This document shows positions 21,540 to 32,502 of a stretch of 64,000 nt of DNA, piece after piece. A program made the translations under genes and the position numbers. The first letter of the stretch is position 1. Every line of letters begins with the position of its first letter. Source of the DNA: Bacteroides sp. (GTDB lineage Bacteria > Bacteroidota > Bacteroidia > Bacteroidales > Bacteroidaceae); assembly GCA_021201335.1 (NCBI GenBank), contig JAJQFD010000042.1, positions 310,001 through 374,000 on the forward strand, in the 5' to 3' direction. A model generated the notes under the pieces. That model worked only from the letters and a program-made list of their open reading frames with translations, did no database searches and had not been told where the DNA came from.

Positions 21540-22916
21540 ATGGGCACAACAGATTTTATTGCCGCCATCGAATTAGGGTCGTCGAAACTGGCAGGCATAG
21601 CCGGGCAGAAAAGAAGCGATGGAAGCCTGCAGGTGTTGGCTTATGCCAAAGAAGACTCCACCCCTTTTATAAGGAAAGGAGTCATTTTCAATCTGGACAA
21701 AATGGCACAAGCGCTTACATCTATCGTCAATAAGCTGGAGGATGGATTGCAAAGTACCATAGGAAAAGTATATGTAGGTGTGGGCGGACAGTCTATGCAC
21801 ACCGTATTAAATACAATTAATCGGAACCTGGAAGAAGGAACCGTTATTTCACAGGAACTAGTGGATACCATTCGTGATGAAAATATTTCCATCCCGTTAG
21901 CCGATGTGGATATTCTGGAAGTAGTGCCCCAGGAATATAAAATCGGCAGCACCTACCAGATAGACCCTGTAGGCGTAGTGGGTTCACACATAGAAGGACG
22001 TTTTCTGAATATTGTAGGACGGAATTACATCAAGAAGAACCTGGAACGTAGTTTTGAACAAGCCAAAATAGAAATTGCGGAACTCATGGTTTCCCCCCTG
22101 GTCTGTGCAGAAGCTACTCTCTCTGAGGCAGAGATGCGCACCGGATGTGCATTGGTTGATCTGGGAGCCGATACAACTGTTATTTCTATTTATAAAGGCA
22201 GCGTATTACGTTACTTGACCGTACTCCCTCTGGGTAGCAACAGTATCTCTCAGGATATTGCCTCTCTGCACCTGGAAGAAGATGAAGCGGAATATCTGAA
22301 GAAAAAATACGGCGACGTTCTTTTCAAGGAAGAGAGTGAAGAACCCACCGTGGTATCTTTACCAAATGATGAACGTAACTTTGTCCTCTCAGAACTTAAC
22401 AACATCATTGAAGCCAGGGCAGAAGAAATTGTCGCGAATGTCTGGAATTTGATTGAATATTCCCAGTTTGAAGACAAGCTTTCTTCGGGTATAATTATAA
22501 CCGGAGGAGGTGCCAACCTGAAAGGGATTGAAGAGCTTTTCAGAAAGATTAGTAAAACTCATAAGGTAAGATTTGCGCGTTTTATCCGCCACGATGTAAA
22601 TGCACCCGAGACGATTGATCTGGAAAAAGATGGTATGTTCAACACATTACTCGGATTACTCGCCGCCGGAAACGAAAATTGTTATGCCCCCCCTCAGCCG
22701 AAAGCTCCGGAACCGAAGCCTGAAGACTTGTTTAAGAATGACGAAGAACTGAAACGTCAGGAAGAAGAAGCCCGGGCAGCCCTGAGAAAGAAGGAAGAAG
22801 AGGAAAGAAAGCGAAAAGAAATGGAGAGGAGAAACAGAACCGGTGTTTTCAGAGGAATCTTTAAGAAGATCACCGACGGGGCCAATGATCTGTTCTCGGA
22901 TGATGATATGAAATAA
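21540..22916 (+). CDS. ftsA: Cell division protein FtsA
   Basis: AAIELGSSKLAGIAGQK, ALVDLGADTTVISIY, IIITGGGANLKGI. Confidence 0.95.
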   Translation: MGTTDFIAAIELGSSKLAGIAGQKRSDGSLQVLAYAKEDSTPFIRKGVIFNLDKMAQALTSIVNKLEDGLQSTIGKVYVGVGGQSMHTVLNTINRNLEEGTVISQELVDTIRDENISIPLADVDILEVVPQEYKIGSTYQIDPVGVVGSHIEGRFLNIVGRNYIKKNLERSFEQAKIEIAELMVSPLVCAEATLSEAEMRTGCALVDLGADTTVISIYKGSVLRYLTVLPLGSNSISQDIASLHLEEDEAEYLKKKYGDVLFKEESEEPTVVSLPNDERNFVLSELNNIIEARAEEIVANVWNLIEYSQFEDKLSSGIIITGGGANLKGIEELFRKISKTHKVRFARFIRHDVNAPETIDLEKDGMFNTLLGLLAAGNENCYAPPQPKAPEPKPEDLFKNDEELKRQEEEARAALRKKEEEERKRKEMERRNRTGVFRGIFKKITDGANDLFSDDDMK

Positions 22917-22948
22917 AATGAGTTATTCCACATTAAAAAGTAATCAAT

Positions 22949-24259
22949 ATGGCAGACGAAGTAGTAAAGTTTGATTTCCCAACAGAAACGCCTAAAATCA
23001 TCAAGGTAATTGGTGTAGGCGGTGGTGGGGGCAACGCTGTCAACCACATGTACCACGAAGGCATACATGATGTAACTTTCGTAGTGTGTAATACGGATAA
23101 TCAGGCTCTTATCGATTCTCCAGTGCCCATCAAACTTCAGCTGGGTAAAAAAACAACGATGGGGCTTGGTGCAGGTAACCGGCCCGAAAGAGCTCACGCA
23201 GCAGCAGAAGAAAGTATCGAAGATATTTACAGCCTGCTGAACGATGGAACCAAAATGGTATTTATCACAGCAGGAATGGGAGGAGGTACCGGAACTGGAG
23301 CTGCCCCGGTCATAGCCCGTGTAGCCAAAGAAATGGATATCTTAACCGTAGGAATTGTAACCATACCCTTCATTTTCGAAGGTGAAAGGAAGATCATACA
23401 AGCATTGGACGGAGTTGAAAAGATCGCCCAGCATGTAGATGCCTTACTGGTTATCAATAACGAACGATTACGTGAAATATACTCAGACCTGACATTGCTG
23501 AATGCATTTGGTAAAGCTGACGATACCCTCTCAATAGCGGCGAAGAGCATTGCGGAGATTATTACCATTCGTGGAAAAATGAACCTCGACTTTGCCGATG
23601 TGAAAACCATCCTCAAAGATGGTGGGGTAGCGATTATGAGTACTGGATTCGGTAGCGGCGAGAATCGTGTTACCAATGCCATCCAGGATGCACTTAATTC
23701 TCCACTCCTCAACAATAACGATATATTCAATGCCAAGAAAGTAATGCTGAATGTTTCCTTCTGCGAAAAAGCCGCACTGATGATGGAGGAAATGAATGAA
23801 GTACATGACTTTATGGGTAAATTCCGCGACGGTGTGGAAGTTATCTGGGGGGTAGCCATCGATAAAGACCTTGAAGATAAAGTAAAGATGACCATCCTGG
23901 CTACCGGATTTGGTATGGAAGACGTACCGGGTATGGAAACCATTCGCGAAAAACGTACCCAGGAAGAAGAAGAACAGCAATTACTACAGGAAGAAGAAAA
24001 GGAAAAGAACAAAGAACGCATCCGGAAAACGTATGGAGAGAGTGCCGTTGGCTTTAAAGTTAAAAACAACCAGAAGCGCCGTCAGATTTATCTCTTTAAC
24101 CCGGACGAACTGGCCAACGATGAAGTAATTGCCCTGGTTGAAAATACACCCACTTACTTACGCGATAAAATAACGCTCAATAAGATAAAGAGCGCAGCCT
24201 CCCGTTCTGGATTTGCTTCAGAAGAGAGCAATGAAACCCCAGATGTAATTACATTTTAG
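22949..24259 (+). CDS. ftsZ: Cell division protein FtsZ
   Basis: GVGGGGGNAVNHM, GMGGGTGTGAAPV. Confidence 0.98.
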   Translation: MADEVVKFDFPTETPKIIKVIGVGGGGGNAVNHMYHEGIHDVTFVVCNTDNQALIDSPVPIKLQLGKKTTMGLGAGNRPERAHAAAEESIEDIYSLLNDGTKMVFITAGMGGGTGTGAAPVIARVAKEMDILTVGIVTIPFIFEGERKIIQALDGVEKIAQHVDALLVINNERLREIYSDLTLLNAFGKADDTLSIAAKSIAEIITIRGKMNLDFADVKTILKDGGVAIMSTGFGSGENRVTNAIQDALNSPLLNNNDIFNAKKVMLNVSFCEKAALMMEEMNEVHDFMGKFRDGVEVIWGVAIDKDLEDKVKMTILATGFGMEDVPGMETIREKRTQEEEEQQLLQEEEKEKNKERIRKTYGESAVGFKVKNNQKRRQIYLFNPDELANDEVIALVENTPTYLRDKITLNKIKSAASRSGFASEESNETPDVITF

Positions 24260-24273
24260 CATATCAACGAACT

Positions 24274-24723
24274 ATGAACTTATTCGACAAAGTCAGCGAA
24301 GACATTAAAAACGCAATGAAGGCGAAAGACAAAGTTGCCCTTGAGACTTTAAGAAACGTAAAGAAATATTTTATCGAAGCCAAAACTGCTCCGGGTGCCA
24401 ACGATGAACTAAGCGACGAAAATGCCGTAAAAATCATCCAGAAGCTGGTAAAGCAGGGCAAAGATGCAGCTGAAGTATATAATACACAAGGCCGTCAGGA
24501 CTTGGCTGAAGCTGAATTGGCGCAGGTAAAGGTAATGGAAACTTATCTTCCCAAGCAAATGACTCCGGAAGAACTGGAAGCAGCTGTGAAGGAAATCATC
24601 GCTGAAACAGGTGCTACCAGTGGCAAAGACATGGGTAAAGTAATGGGAGTTGCATCTAAAAAATTAGCTGGCCTCGCCGAAGGTCGTGCTATCTCTGCCA
24701 AAGTTAAAGAACTTCTGGGATAG
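24274..24723 (+). CDS. GatB/YqeY domain-containing protein
   Basis: KVSEDIKNAMKAKDKVALETLRNVK..., METYLPKQMTPEELEAAVKEII. Confidence 0.92.
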   Translation: MNLFDKVSEDIKNAMKAKDKVALETLRNVKKYFIEAKTAPGANDELSDENAVKIIQKLVKQGKDAAEVYNTQGRQDLAEAELAQVKVMETYLPKQMTPEELEAAVKEIIAETGATSGKDMGKVMGVASKKLAGLAEGRAISAKVKELLG

Positions 24724-24754
24724 TTATCGGAAGGTTATCAGTATAGCTTCAGAA

Positions 24755-24791
24755 AAATAACGCCAAACGATATGTTTGGCGTTATTTTTTT
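24755..24791 (+). terminator. Rho-independent terminator after the dcw cluster
   Basis: ATAACGCCAAAC-gatat-GTTTGGCGTTAT followed by T-run. Confidence 0.9.
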
Positions 24792-24824
24792 ATTCTTTCC
24801 AATTAGAATTAGGTCCGTATTTAA

Positions 24825-24890
24825 ATGCTACCGGGATGTGCTTTAAATGTTACCGGAATCCGGTGCTAATGCAATCGGCATTTAATCCAA
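24825..24890. repeat. 22-bp-period tandem array, family A (3 units)
   Basis: ATGCTACCGGGATGTGCTTTAA / ATGTTACCGGAATCCGGTGCTA / ATGCAATCGGCATTTAATCCAA; exact 22-bp spacing. Confidence 0.85.
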
Positions 24891-24940
24891 AACCCGATAG
24901 CTTTCGTACACGCTTCAAGCGGAATAAATGAATCATTCCT

Positions 24941-25879
24941 CTAAAGAGCTAGCATTTTCTTTTCTCTGATCAGATCATTTTCATTCATCTGCAAAGAAGG
25001 CACCGCGCACATTTTTATATAATCACCAGTCTGGCAGGCATATTCATAATAAATCAACTGTTCGGGGGTAAAGTCCTCTTTTTGTATCAATCCACTTTTC
25101 AAAGAAATAAAATCCTCCAGCAAAGTAGAGTCAGACTCCTTGACGAGTATTAACCTGCGGGCAACGGGATTACGATTATAGTCAAGCCCCAAATAGAGTC
25201 CTCGTAATTGTTTGGGTTGACGAAACAAAGGAAGTTGTAAGTAAACCGTCACCGGAGTAAACTGCGGAGGGTTATTCTCATTAAAAAAGCAATACATATT
25301 CTGAGAATCACCTATAATTCCAAAACCCCATTGGGTGTCTCCGTAAACGCTTAATCTTCCTATCCGTATGTATTCCTTATTATCGGATAGGGCCATGAAG
25401 AAAGGCTCTTCCTTCAGGCAATCCGATGAAGATGAAAGACTATAGCTTGTATATATTCCTTTTATATTATCTACTTTATGGGCAGACTGCAACATTTCCT
25501 CCTGAAACTGCCAGGCGAAAAGATTTTCTTTGGGGTTACTCATGGCCTCCGGTTCCAGCTCGTTTAACCTTGCAATCATATCGTCCGTTGTGTTGAGAAG
25601 CCTCTTCCTGGAAACATTGTTGACAAGCACCAACGCCTGTTCCAAGGCTTCTTCGGGAGGATGTGTTTTTAGGTTGGCAAAATAATGGGGTAGCACTGTG
25701 GTGTACAAGGAGGATAATACACTTGGCGGTACGTCTACCCAATCCGCAATATCTTTCATCTTTATCCCGCTATTGCGTAAATATTCTATTCGCTGATAGA
25801 GACTTTGAAGGTTATTCATAACTTCTTTTTCTGATTGATTGTACAAACTAACGACATCTATTTTATAATCAGATGACAT
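24941..25879 (-). CDS. Uncharacterised protein, possible regulator with N-terminal helix-turn-helix-like segment; divergent from the phosphonate operon
   Basis: 312 aa ORF; N-terminus IEYLRNSGIKMKDIADWVDVPPSVLSSLY resembles HTH; divergent arrangement. Confidence 0.6.
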   Translation of the reverse strand: MSSDYKIDVVSLYNQSEKEVMNNLQSLYQRIEYLRNSGIKMKDIADWVDVPPSVLSSLYTTVLPHYFANLKTHPPEEALEQALVLVNNVSRKRLLNTTDDMIARLNELEPEAMSNPKENLFAWQFQEEMLQSAHKVDNIKGIYTSYSLSSSSDCLKEEPFFMALSDNKEYIRIGRLSVYGDTQWGFGIIGDSQNMYCFFNENNPPQFTPVTVYLQLPLFRQPKQLRGLYLGLDYNRNPVARRLILVKESDSTLLEDFISLKSGLIQKEDFTPEQLIYYEYACQTGDYIKMCAVPSLQMNENDLIREKKMLAL

Positions 25880-25886
25880 TAATGTG

Positions 25887-25900
25887 ACATAAATATTGCA
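25887..25900. promoter_or_regulatory. Shared 14-bp motif ACATAAATATTGCA (copy 1), regulator/transporter intergenic region
   Basis: Exact match to 32503-32516 upstream of the SusC/SusD operon. Confidence 0.45.
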
Positions 25901-26016
25901 GTCTTTCTTTCTGATTCTGTGATACTTATAAATAATATCTATTTATTGATTCAGAGATATCTTTGTAACATCTCCGCTTTACTTTTGCCTCAGATCCAAT
26001 CAGAAAAAATGATAAA

Positions 26017-27339
26017 ATGGAAATAAACAATTCCCGGAAAAGGGTTTCCGATCTACTTTTCATATTTTGGGCAGGTGGCACTGCTTTACTTTCTTACTCA
26101 CTGGTATACGCCTTGCGTAAACCTTATACGGCGGCAGCTTTCGATGGGTACGAAATCTTTGGAATGGATTACAAAGTAGTCATTACCATTGTACAAATAA
26201 TAGGGTATGTTATCTCTAAGTTCTTGGGAATCAAATTGATATCAGAGCTGAAAGAAAAGAACCGTTTAAAGTTCATCCTAGTGTCCGTCATCATGGCCGA
26301 GGTGTCTTTGATACTTTTCGGTGCCTTGCCCGCACCCTTCAACATGATTGGGATGTTTATGAATGGCTTGTCACTGGGATGCATGTGGGGAGTCATTTTT
26401 AGTTTTCTCGAAGGGAGACGCGTCACCGATATATTGGCTAGCCTGATGGAGGTAAGTATGGTTATCAGTTCTGGGGCAGCCAAGTCGCTGGGACTGTTTG
26501 TGATGGATACCTGGCAGGTAAATGAATTCTGGATGCCCGCACTTATTGGAGCGGCGGCACTACCGTTACTTGCTATCTCAGGAATTATTTTAAACAAACT
26601 GCCCCGACCGGATGCAGCCGATATCGCTTCCCGAAGTAAGAGGGAACCACTCAATGGCAAGCAGCGATGGTCATTGTTTCAGAATTTTATGCCCTTTCTA
26701 ATCCTACTCTTTATCGCTAATGTAGTATTGGTTATCCTCCGGGATATCAAAGAAGATTTTCTTGTAAATATCGTAGATGTATCCCAACACTCTTCGTAGC
26801 TATTTGCTCAAATCGATTCAGTGGTGACCGTTATCATCTTAATTATTTTTGGTCTAATGGTTTATATCCGCAGTAACCTGAGAGCTTTAAGCGTTTTGCT
26901 CTGCCTCATTATTTGCAGTATGATTGTGATGACTATTATATCATTTGGTTATGAACGAATACAATTGAGCACCGTCACGTGGTTATTCTCACAGAGTCTT
27001 TGCCTGTATCTGGCCTATCTTACTTTCCAGACTATCTTTTTCGACCGCTTCATCGCCTGCTTCCGGATTCGGGGGAATGTAGGTTTCTTCATTGCCCTGA
27101 ACGATTTCCTGGGTTATTCGGGCACTATTATCGTTCTGGCTGCGAAGGAGTTATTCAGTCCAGATATCAACTGGACGTTTTTCTACAACCGCATGGCAGG
27201 TTATGTCGGATTAATTTGCTGTGTCGCCTTTATCTTTTCACTGATCTATCTGCACCAGCGGCATAAAAAAGAAAATCCATCCATACCGGGTCGACAAACA
27301 GAGTTACCGGAAACAGAACCGGTATATACAGTAGCCTAA
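26017..27339 (+). pseudogene. MFS-type transporter (DUF5690-like), interrupted by in-frame TAG at 26797-26799
   Basis: ORFs 26017-26799 and 26821-27339 are in the same frame and form one polytopic protein: ...VDVSQHSS*LFAQIDSVVTVIILI... Confidence 0.75.
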
Positions 27340-27363
27340 CTATCATTTAAATATAAACTACTT

Positions 27364-28179
27364 ATGACTAAAATTACGTGTGTTATTATGGATTGGGCGG
27401 GCACAGCCGTAGATTACGGATGCTTTGCCCCGCTAAATGCTTTTATAAGAGTATTTGAGGAAAAAGGAATCAGCATTACCTTTCGCCAGGCACGAGAGCC
27501 GATGGGACTTCCGAAGATTGATCATATTAAAGCCATCCTCGATATGCCTGAAGTGAGCCTGAAGTTTCATATGCGCTATAACCGCGCATGGAACCAGAGC
27601 GATCTTGCGGAAATGTACCAGAGTTTCGAAAAGCATCTCTTTGCGTCCCTGTATGATTTTACCGATCCGATACCGGGTGTACTGGAAACCATGAGCACAC
27701 TGAGGCAGCAAGGAATAAAGATTGGGTCGACAACCGGGTACACAGAAGCAATGATGACTATCGTAGAATCTGAAGCATCCGAAAAGGGTTACAGGGTTGA
27801 TAACCTGGTTACGCCGGATGATGTGCCCGCCGGACGCCCGGCACCCTACATGATTTACCAGAACATGATTGACTTAGAGATACCTTCTATTGATCAGGTT
27901 ATAAAGGTTGGCGATACCATCGCCGACATCCGGGAAGGGGTAAACGCCAAAGTACATACCGCAGGAATCATTATCGGTAGTAATGAAATGGGATTAACAG
28001 AAACGGAGTATAACGCACTATCGGATTACAATAAGCAACAACTCAAAAAAGAAATTCGTGAGCGTATGCTAAAAGCAGGAGCCAATGCCGTGCTGGATAC
28101 AATCTCAGAGTTGCCTGCTTATATCAATCAATTATCTAAAAAAGAAACAGAAAACGTATGCGCAACTATTTACTATTAA
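27364..28179 (+). CDS. phnX: Phosphonoacetaldehyde hydrolase (phosphonatase)
   Basis: [50 protein letters not shown]. Confidence 0.95.
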   Translation: MTKITCVIMDWAGTAVDYGCFAPLNAFIRVFEEKGISITFRQAREPMGLPKIDHIKAILDMPEVSLKFHMRYNRAWNQSDLAEMYQSFEKHLFASLYDFTDPIPGVLETMSTLRQQGIKIGSTTGYTEAMMTIVESEASEKGYRVDNLVTPDDVPAGRPAPYMIYQNMIDLEIPSIDQVIKVGDTIADIREGVNAKVHTAGIIIGSNEMGLTETEYNALSDYNKQQLKKEIRERMLKAGANAVLDTISELPAYINQLSKKETENVCATIYY

Positions 28180-29246
28180 CGCCCGGCCCGCTTAGCACAG
28201 CCGAAACGATACGTGAGGCTATGTTGCTCGATTGGTGTACCTGGGATAAAGATTATAACGAAGGTATTGTAACACCTATCCGCCGGAAACTGCTCGAACT
28301 AGCTAAAGTGAACGATACCGAATATACAACCATCCTTTTACAAGGCAGCGGAACGTACTCTGTAGAAGCTGCCATTGGGGCAACCGTAAAAGCGGACGAT
28401 AAACTTCTGATTATCTCAAACGGTGCGTATGGAGAAAGAATGTCAACCATCGCGGATTACTATAATTTGAATCACATCATCATTCCTTTGCAGGAGACAG
28501 AGCCTATAAGGCCCGAAATCGTTCGAGAAGCATTGGATTCTCACATAAATGTGACGCATTTCGCGATGGTTCATTGTGAAACGACGACCGGAATATTAAA
28601 TCCGCTGCAAGAGATAAGCGAAGTGCTGAAAGAATACTCCGTAACCTTCATTCTGGATGCTATGAGTAGCTTTGGAGGAATCCCGATTGATATGAAAGCG
28701 TATGGTATCGATTTCCTGATTAGCAGTGCTAATAAATGTATTCAGGGAGTTCCCGGATTTGGCTTTATCATTGCATCCAAAGAAAAACTACAGGAATGTC
28801 AGGGAATCGCCCGCTCTCTCTCCCTCGATATTTATGATCAGTGGGAAACAATGGAAAAAGGTAAAGGAAAATGGCGGTTTACTTCACCCACACATGTTGT
28901 CAGGGCCTTTTATCAGGCTCTTCATGAACTGGAACAGGAAGGCGGAGTGGAAGCCCGTTATGAACGTTACCGCGAAAACAACCGTATTCTTATAGAAGGT
29001 ATGCGGGCGCTTGGCTTTACTTCTTTACTTCCGGAGAGCATACAAAGTCCGGTGATAACATCTTTCCTTTACCCATCCGAAGAGTTCAGTTTCCAGGATT
29101 TCTACGATAAACTCAAACAAAAAGGCTTTGTCATTTACCCAGGGAAAATATCACAGGCTGAAACATTCCGCATTGGAAACATCGGAGATGTTTACCCCGA
29201 AGATATAAAAAGATTACTTCGTGCTATTCGCGAAACGTTAGATTAA
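28158..29246 (+). CDS. phnW: 2-aminoethylphosphonate--pyruvate transaminase
   Basis: [57 protein letters not shown]. Confidence 0.95.
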   Translation: MRNYLLLTPGPLSTAETIREAMLLDWCTWDKDYNEGIVTPIRRKLLELAKVNDTEYTTILLQGSGTYSVEAAIGATVKADDKLLIISNGAYGERMSTIADYYNLNHIIIPLQETEPIRPEIVREALDSHINVTHFAMVHCETTTGILNPLQEISEVLKEYSVTFILDAMSSFGGIPIDMKAYGIDFLISSANKCIQGVPGFGFIIASKEKLQECQGIARSLSLDIYDQWETMEKGKGKWRFTSPTHVVRAFYQALHELEQEGGVEARYERYRENNRILIEGMRALGFTSLLPESIQSPVITSFLYPSEEFSFQDFYDKLKQKGFVIYPGKISQAETFRIGNIGDVYPEDIKRLLRAIRETLD

Positions 29247-29251
29247 ATCAG

Positions 29252-30574
29252 ATGAGTATTCAAGTTGTTGATATTATAATTGTGGGTGGTGGTCTGCTGG
29301 GTACCTCAGCAGCCTATCACCTCGCCTCTCGCCATGCCGGACAAATAGTGTTATTTGAACGCATGGATATTGCTTCTCAGGCAAGTAGTCGGGCAGCTTG
29401 CCTGTTAACCCGCGTACGAACCAAACGGGTATTAATGGATATGGTTCAGGAAACTTACGATACCATCGATCGCATCGAAGACGAACTGGGAGAATCATTG
29501 GACTTGCAACAATCGGGAAGTATAACAGTAGCATCCAGCGATGCTTCTTTGCAAATGATCAAAACATTGCGAAAAACTGCTGTTAATTACCATATTCCAG
29601 TGGAAACAATTGATGCCGATACAGTGAAACAACACCTTCCCTGGATCAATCAGGAGGTTGTAAACCAAGCTGTCTATATGCCGACGGATGCCTTTATCGA
29701 TTCAGCCCAGTTATGTAGTGGGTACGCAAAAGCTGCCCGTAAGAAAGGGGTTGTTATCCGTCCCCGAACAGCTGTAAAAGAATTGATCATCACGAAGGGG
29801 CATGTTAATGGCGTTCTTCTGGATTCGGGCGATAAAGTTTACGCTTCTGTTGTAATTGACGCGGCCGGCTCCTGGTCAAATCTTTTGTCTTATCCGCCAG
29901 GGATTGGTTTACCGATGACACCGGTACGCAGCCATTTCTGGATCACGGAAAGCAATCCCAAACTCTTCCCAACACAACAGCCCTTTGCGGTATTGCCCGA
30001 TGCCCGTGCCTTCACCCGGCCTGATGTCGGTGGATTAATTATCGGTCTTCGGGAACCGGAATGTGTTTCTTACAACCCTAAAATACTCCCGGCTTCTATT
30101 GAAGATATGGAATTTACGCCCGATAAAGGTTGGTCAATCCTTTCCGATTGCGCGGAAGACTTTCAAAGATACTTTCCCAAAATCCATGAAACCGGAATTG
30201 CACACTACATGGCCGGGCCTTCCTGTTACGTTCCGGATGGTATGTTTGTCATTGGCCCGGTAAAGCAATTCAAAGGTTTCTATGCCTTAACCGGTTGCTG
30301 TGGAGCCGGGGTTGCCGCCGGAGGAGGTATGGGAAGGCTAATAGCTGAACAGGTTTTGGGAGAAAAAACATTTGTAGATGAAAGCCTCTTCTCCCCTTCC
30401 CGATTCGGTGAAATAAACCCATTCGACATTCATTTTCAATCAAGTTGTGCCTTGGCACGCAGTAACAAAAAAAAGCGGATAAATGAAACAACTAGTTTTC
30501 CTGAAGCAGGTTCCGGCTTCAACCCGGATTTCCATCGATCCGGTCACTCATACCTTAATACGCAAAGGGAGTAG
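29252..30574 (+). CDS. FAD-dependent amine oxidoreductase (DAO/sarcosine dehydrogenase-like)
   Basis: IIVGGGLLGTSAAYHLASRHAGQIVLFER (Rossmann), ALTGCCGAGVAAGGGMGRLIAEQVLG; natural C-terminus possibly NKKSG* just before etfB if the A8 tract at 30467-30474 is one base shorter. Confidence 0.88.
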   Translation: MSIQVVDIIIVGGGLLGTSAAYHLASRHAGQIVLFERMDIASQASSRAACLLTRVRTKRVLMDMVQETYDTIDRIEDELGESLDLQQSGSITVASSDASLQMIKTLRKTAVNYHIPVETIDADTVKQHLPWINQEVVNQAVYMPTDAFIDSAQLCSGYAKAARKKGVVIRPRTAVKELIITKGHVNGVLLDSGDKVYASVVIDAAGSWSNLLSYPPGIGLPMTPVRSHFWITESNPKLFPTQQPFAVLPDARAFTRPDVGGLIIGLREPECVSYNPKILPASIEDMEFTPDKGWSILSDCAEDFQRYFPKIHETGIAHYMAGPSCYVPDGMFVIGPVKQFKGFYALTGCCGAGVAAGGGMGRLIAEQVLGEKTFVDESLFSPSRFGEINPFDIHFQSSCALARSNKKKRINETTSFPEAGSGFNPDFHRSGHSYLNTQRE

Positions 30575-31247
30575 ATCTCAAACCAACCCGGACGATCTCC
30601 ATGCGCTTCAGATGGCAGTAGAGATACGCAACAAAATCGGAGGAAGCATCATTGCCATTACTATGGGGCCCTTACAAGCCAGATCCGTGCTACAGGAAGC
30701 TCTTCTTTATGGTGCCGATCAAGGGATCCTTCTCTCGGACCGTGCTTTCGCCGGTAGTGACACCTGGAGCACCAGTTATATACTTTCACATGCCGTGAGA
30801 AAAATAGAAAACGTCGATTTGCTACTATTCGGAAAACAAGCTATCGACGGTGATACAGCACAGGTAGGGCCAGGTGTGGCTGCACAACTCCAGATTCCTC
30901 AACTTACGGAAGTGCAAGCTGTCTTTGATATAACGTCGGATAATATTGTTGTCAAACAGAAAATTGATACTGGTTTCCGGGTATTACGTTCCGTGTTTCC
31001 GTGTGTATTCACTGTGGACAAAGAGGCAAATGCACTTCCCGCTCCGACTTTACACAACTGGCAAACCGCACAAAGAAAAGAAATCAAAATATGGGATGCT
31101 GAATTCCTGGATCTTAAAAATTCCTTTGTCGGATTAGATGGTTCTCCCACAAAAGTAGTAAAGACGGAGGCTATCTGCGGAAACAAATCCATTCGCTGGA
31201 TAGCTGACATCTCGGAACTAAAAGCAATATGTACCCAAACAAAATAA
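30483..31247 (+). CDS. etfB: Electron transfer flavoprotein beta subunit
   Basis: MKQLVFLKQVPASTRISIDP..., GKQAIDGDTAQVGPGVAAQL. Confidence 0.93.
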   Translation: MKQLVFLKQVPASTRISIDPVTHTLIRKGSRSQTNPDDLHALQMAVEIRNKIGGSIIAITMGPLQARSVLQEALLYGADQGILLSDRAFAGSDTWSTSYILSHAVRKIENVDLLLFGKQAIDGDTAQVGPGVAAQLQIPQLTEVQAVFDITSDNIVVKQKIDTGFRVLRSVFPCVFTVDKEANALPAPTLHNWQTAQRKEIKIWDAEFLDLKNSFVGLDGSPTKVVKTEAICGNKSIRWIADISELKAICTQTK

Positions 31248-31254
31248 TATCCTC

Positions 31255-32465
31255 ATGAATTCCATTAAAATCCAATTAGTTGATTGTATCCAATGTGGTA
31301 ATTGTGAAGCAGCCTGTTTGTACAATGCCATTTACACCGATGAATACCCTATTATTGAGCCGGAAAGATGTCTGCTTTGCAAAAGTTGTATTCAGGCATG
31401 CCCACTTGGGCTCATTACACTTGATGAAGGAGCAAAAACAACACAGACTGTCGAGAATAAATCGGCCAGCGGAATTTGGGTTCTGGCGGAATTCCAGAAT
31501 GGCTTTATTGCTCCTGTAACATACGAATTGTTAGGTGCTGCCCGGCATCTTGCCCAAACAAATAAAGGAGAAGTATCCGTCATCCTGATTAGCGACAAAT
31601 GCCGGGGTTGGGAAGAGACGCTTTTTGCTGGAGGAGCCGATCGTATTTATATCGCAGAAAATATTCAGTTGGCAGATAAGCTGGAAGGAGTATACACAGA
31701 TATACTAGTGGCACTGGCCCGCCGCCATCAACCTAATATCTTTTTAATTGGGGCAACCCGCTTTGGAAGAGGTATTTCCTCCCGTGTTGCCACCCTTTTA
31801 CATACAGGGCTCACGGCAGATTGCATACAATTAGAGTTAGATTCACAAACCAAGAATCTCTTGCAGATTCGTCCTGCTTTCGGTGGAAATCTATTGGCAA
31901 CTATCGAAACACCCATTCACAAACCCCAAATGGCATCCGTTCGTCCGGGAATTATGAAAGCTCTTAAACCGGACAGAAAACGTACAGGGGAAATCATCCA
32001 TTGTAACATCAACCATCTGCTGACAGATAACAGTGTAGAATTACTGGCAGAAGAAATCGTTTCTTCGAGTTCTTCCCTGCATGATGCGTCCGTCATTATA
32101 GCGGGTGGACGAGGGATGCAAAGCAAAGAAAATATCAGGCTCTTATATGAGCTTGCAGACCTTCTGGGCGGAGAAGTTGCCGCATCCAGAGCAGCTGTTG
32201 AAGCCGGATGGTTACCGTATGAATGTCAGATAGGGCAAACAGGAAAAACCGTCGCCCCCGTTTATACATAGCCTGTGGCATCAGCGGACAAGTACAACAT
32301 ACGGTTGCAGTCAGCCAGGCCGAAACTATTATTGCAATTAACAACGATCCGGATGCTCCCATCTTTCAATATGCCGACTATGGAATGGTAGGAGACATCA
32401 CAGAGATCCTACCCGCCCTGATCAAAGAGTTGCAAGGCAGGAAACAGGAAGTGCCATTCTTCTGA
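31255..32465 (+). CDS. etfA: Electron transfer flavoprotein alpha subunit with N-terminal 2x[4Fe-4S] ferredoxin domain (apparent frameshift near 32248)
   Basis: [11 protein letters not shown]...[14 protein letters not shown]; frames 31255-32271 and 32223-32465 join as [25 protein letters not shown] if one C is added to the C5 run. Confidence 0.88.
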
Positions 32466-32502
32466 AAAGTCTTTTTCATGAAAGATTCTTTGCATTGAAG
32501 CA

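Noticed and set aside
23227-24069. 280 aa minus-strand ORF antisense to ftsZ
   Set aside because: Low-complexity Ser/Ile-rich translation fully inside the well-supported ftsZ frame; spurious.
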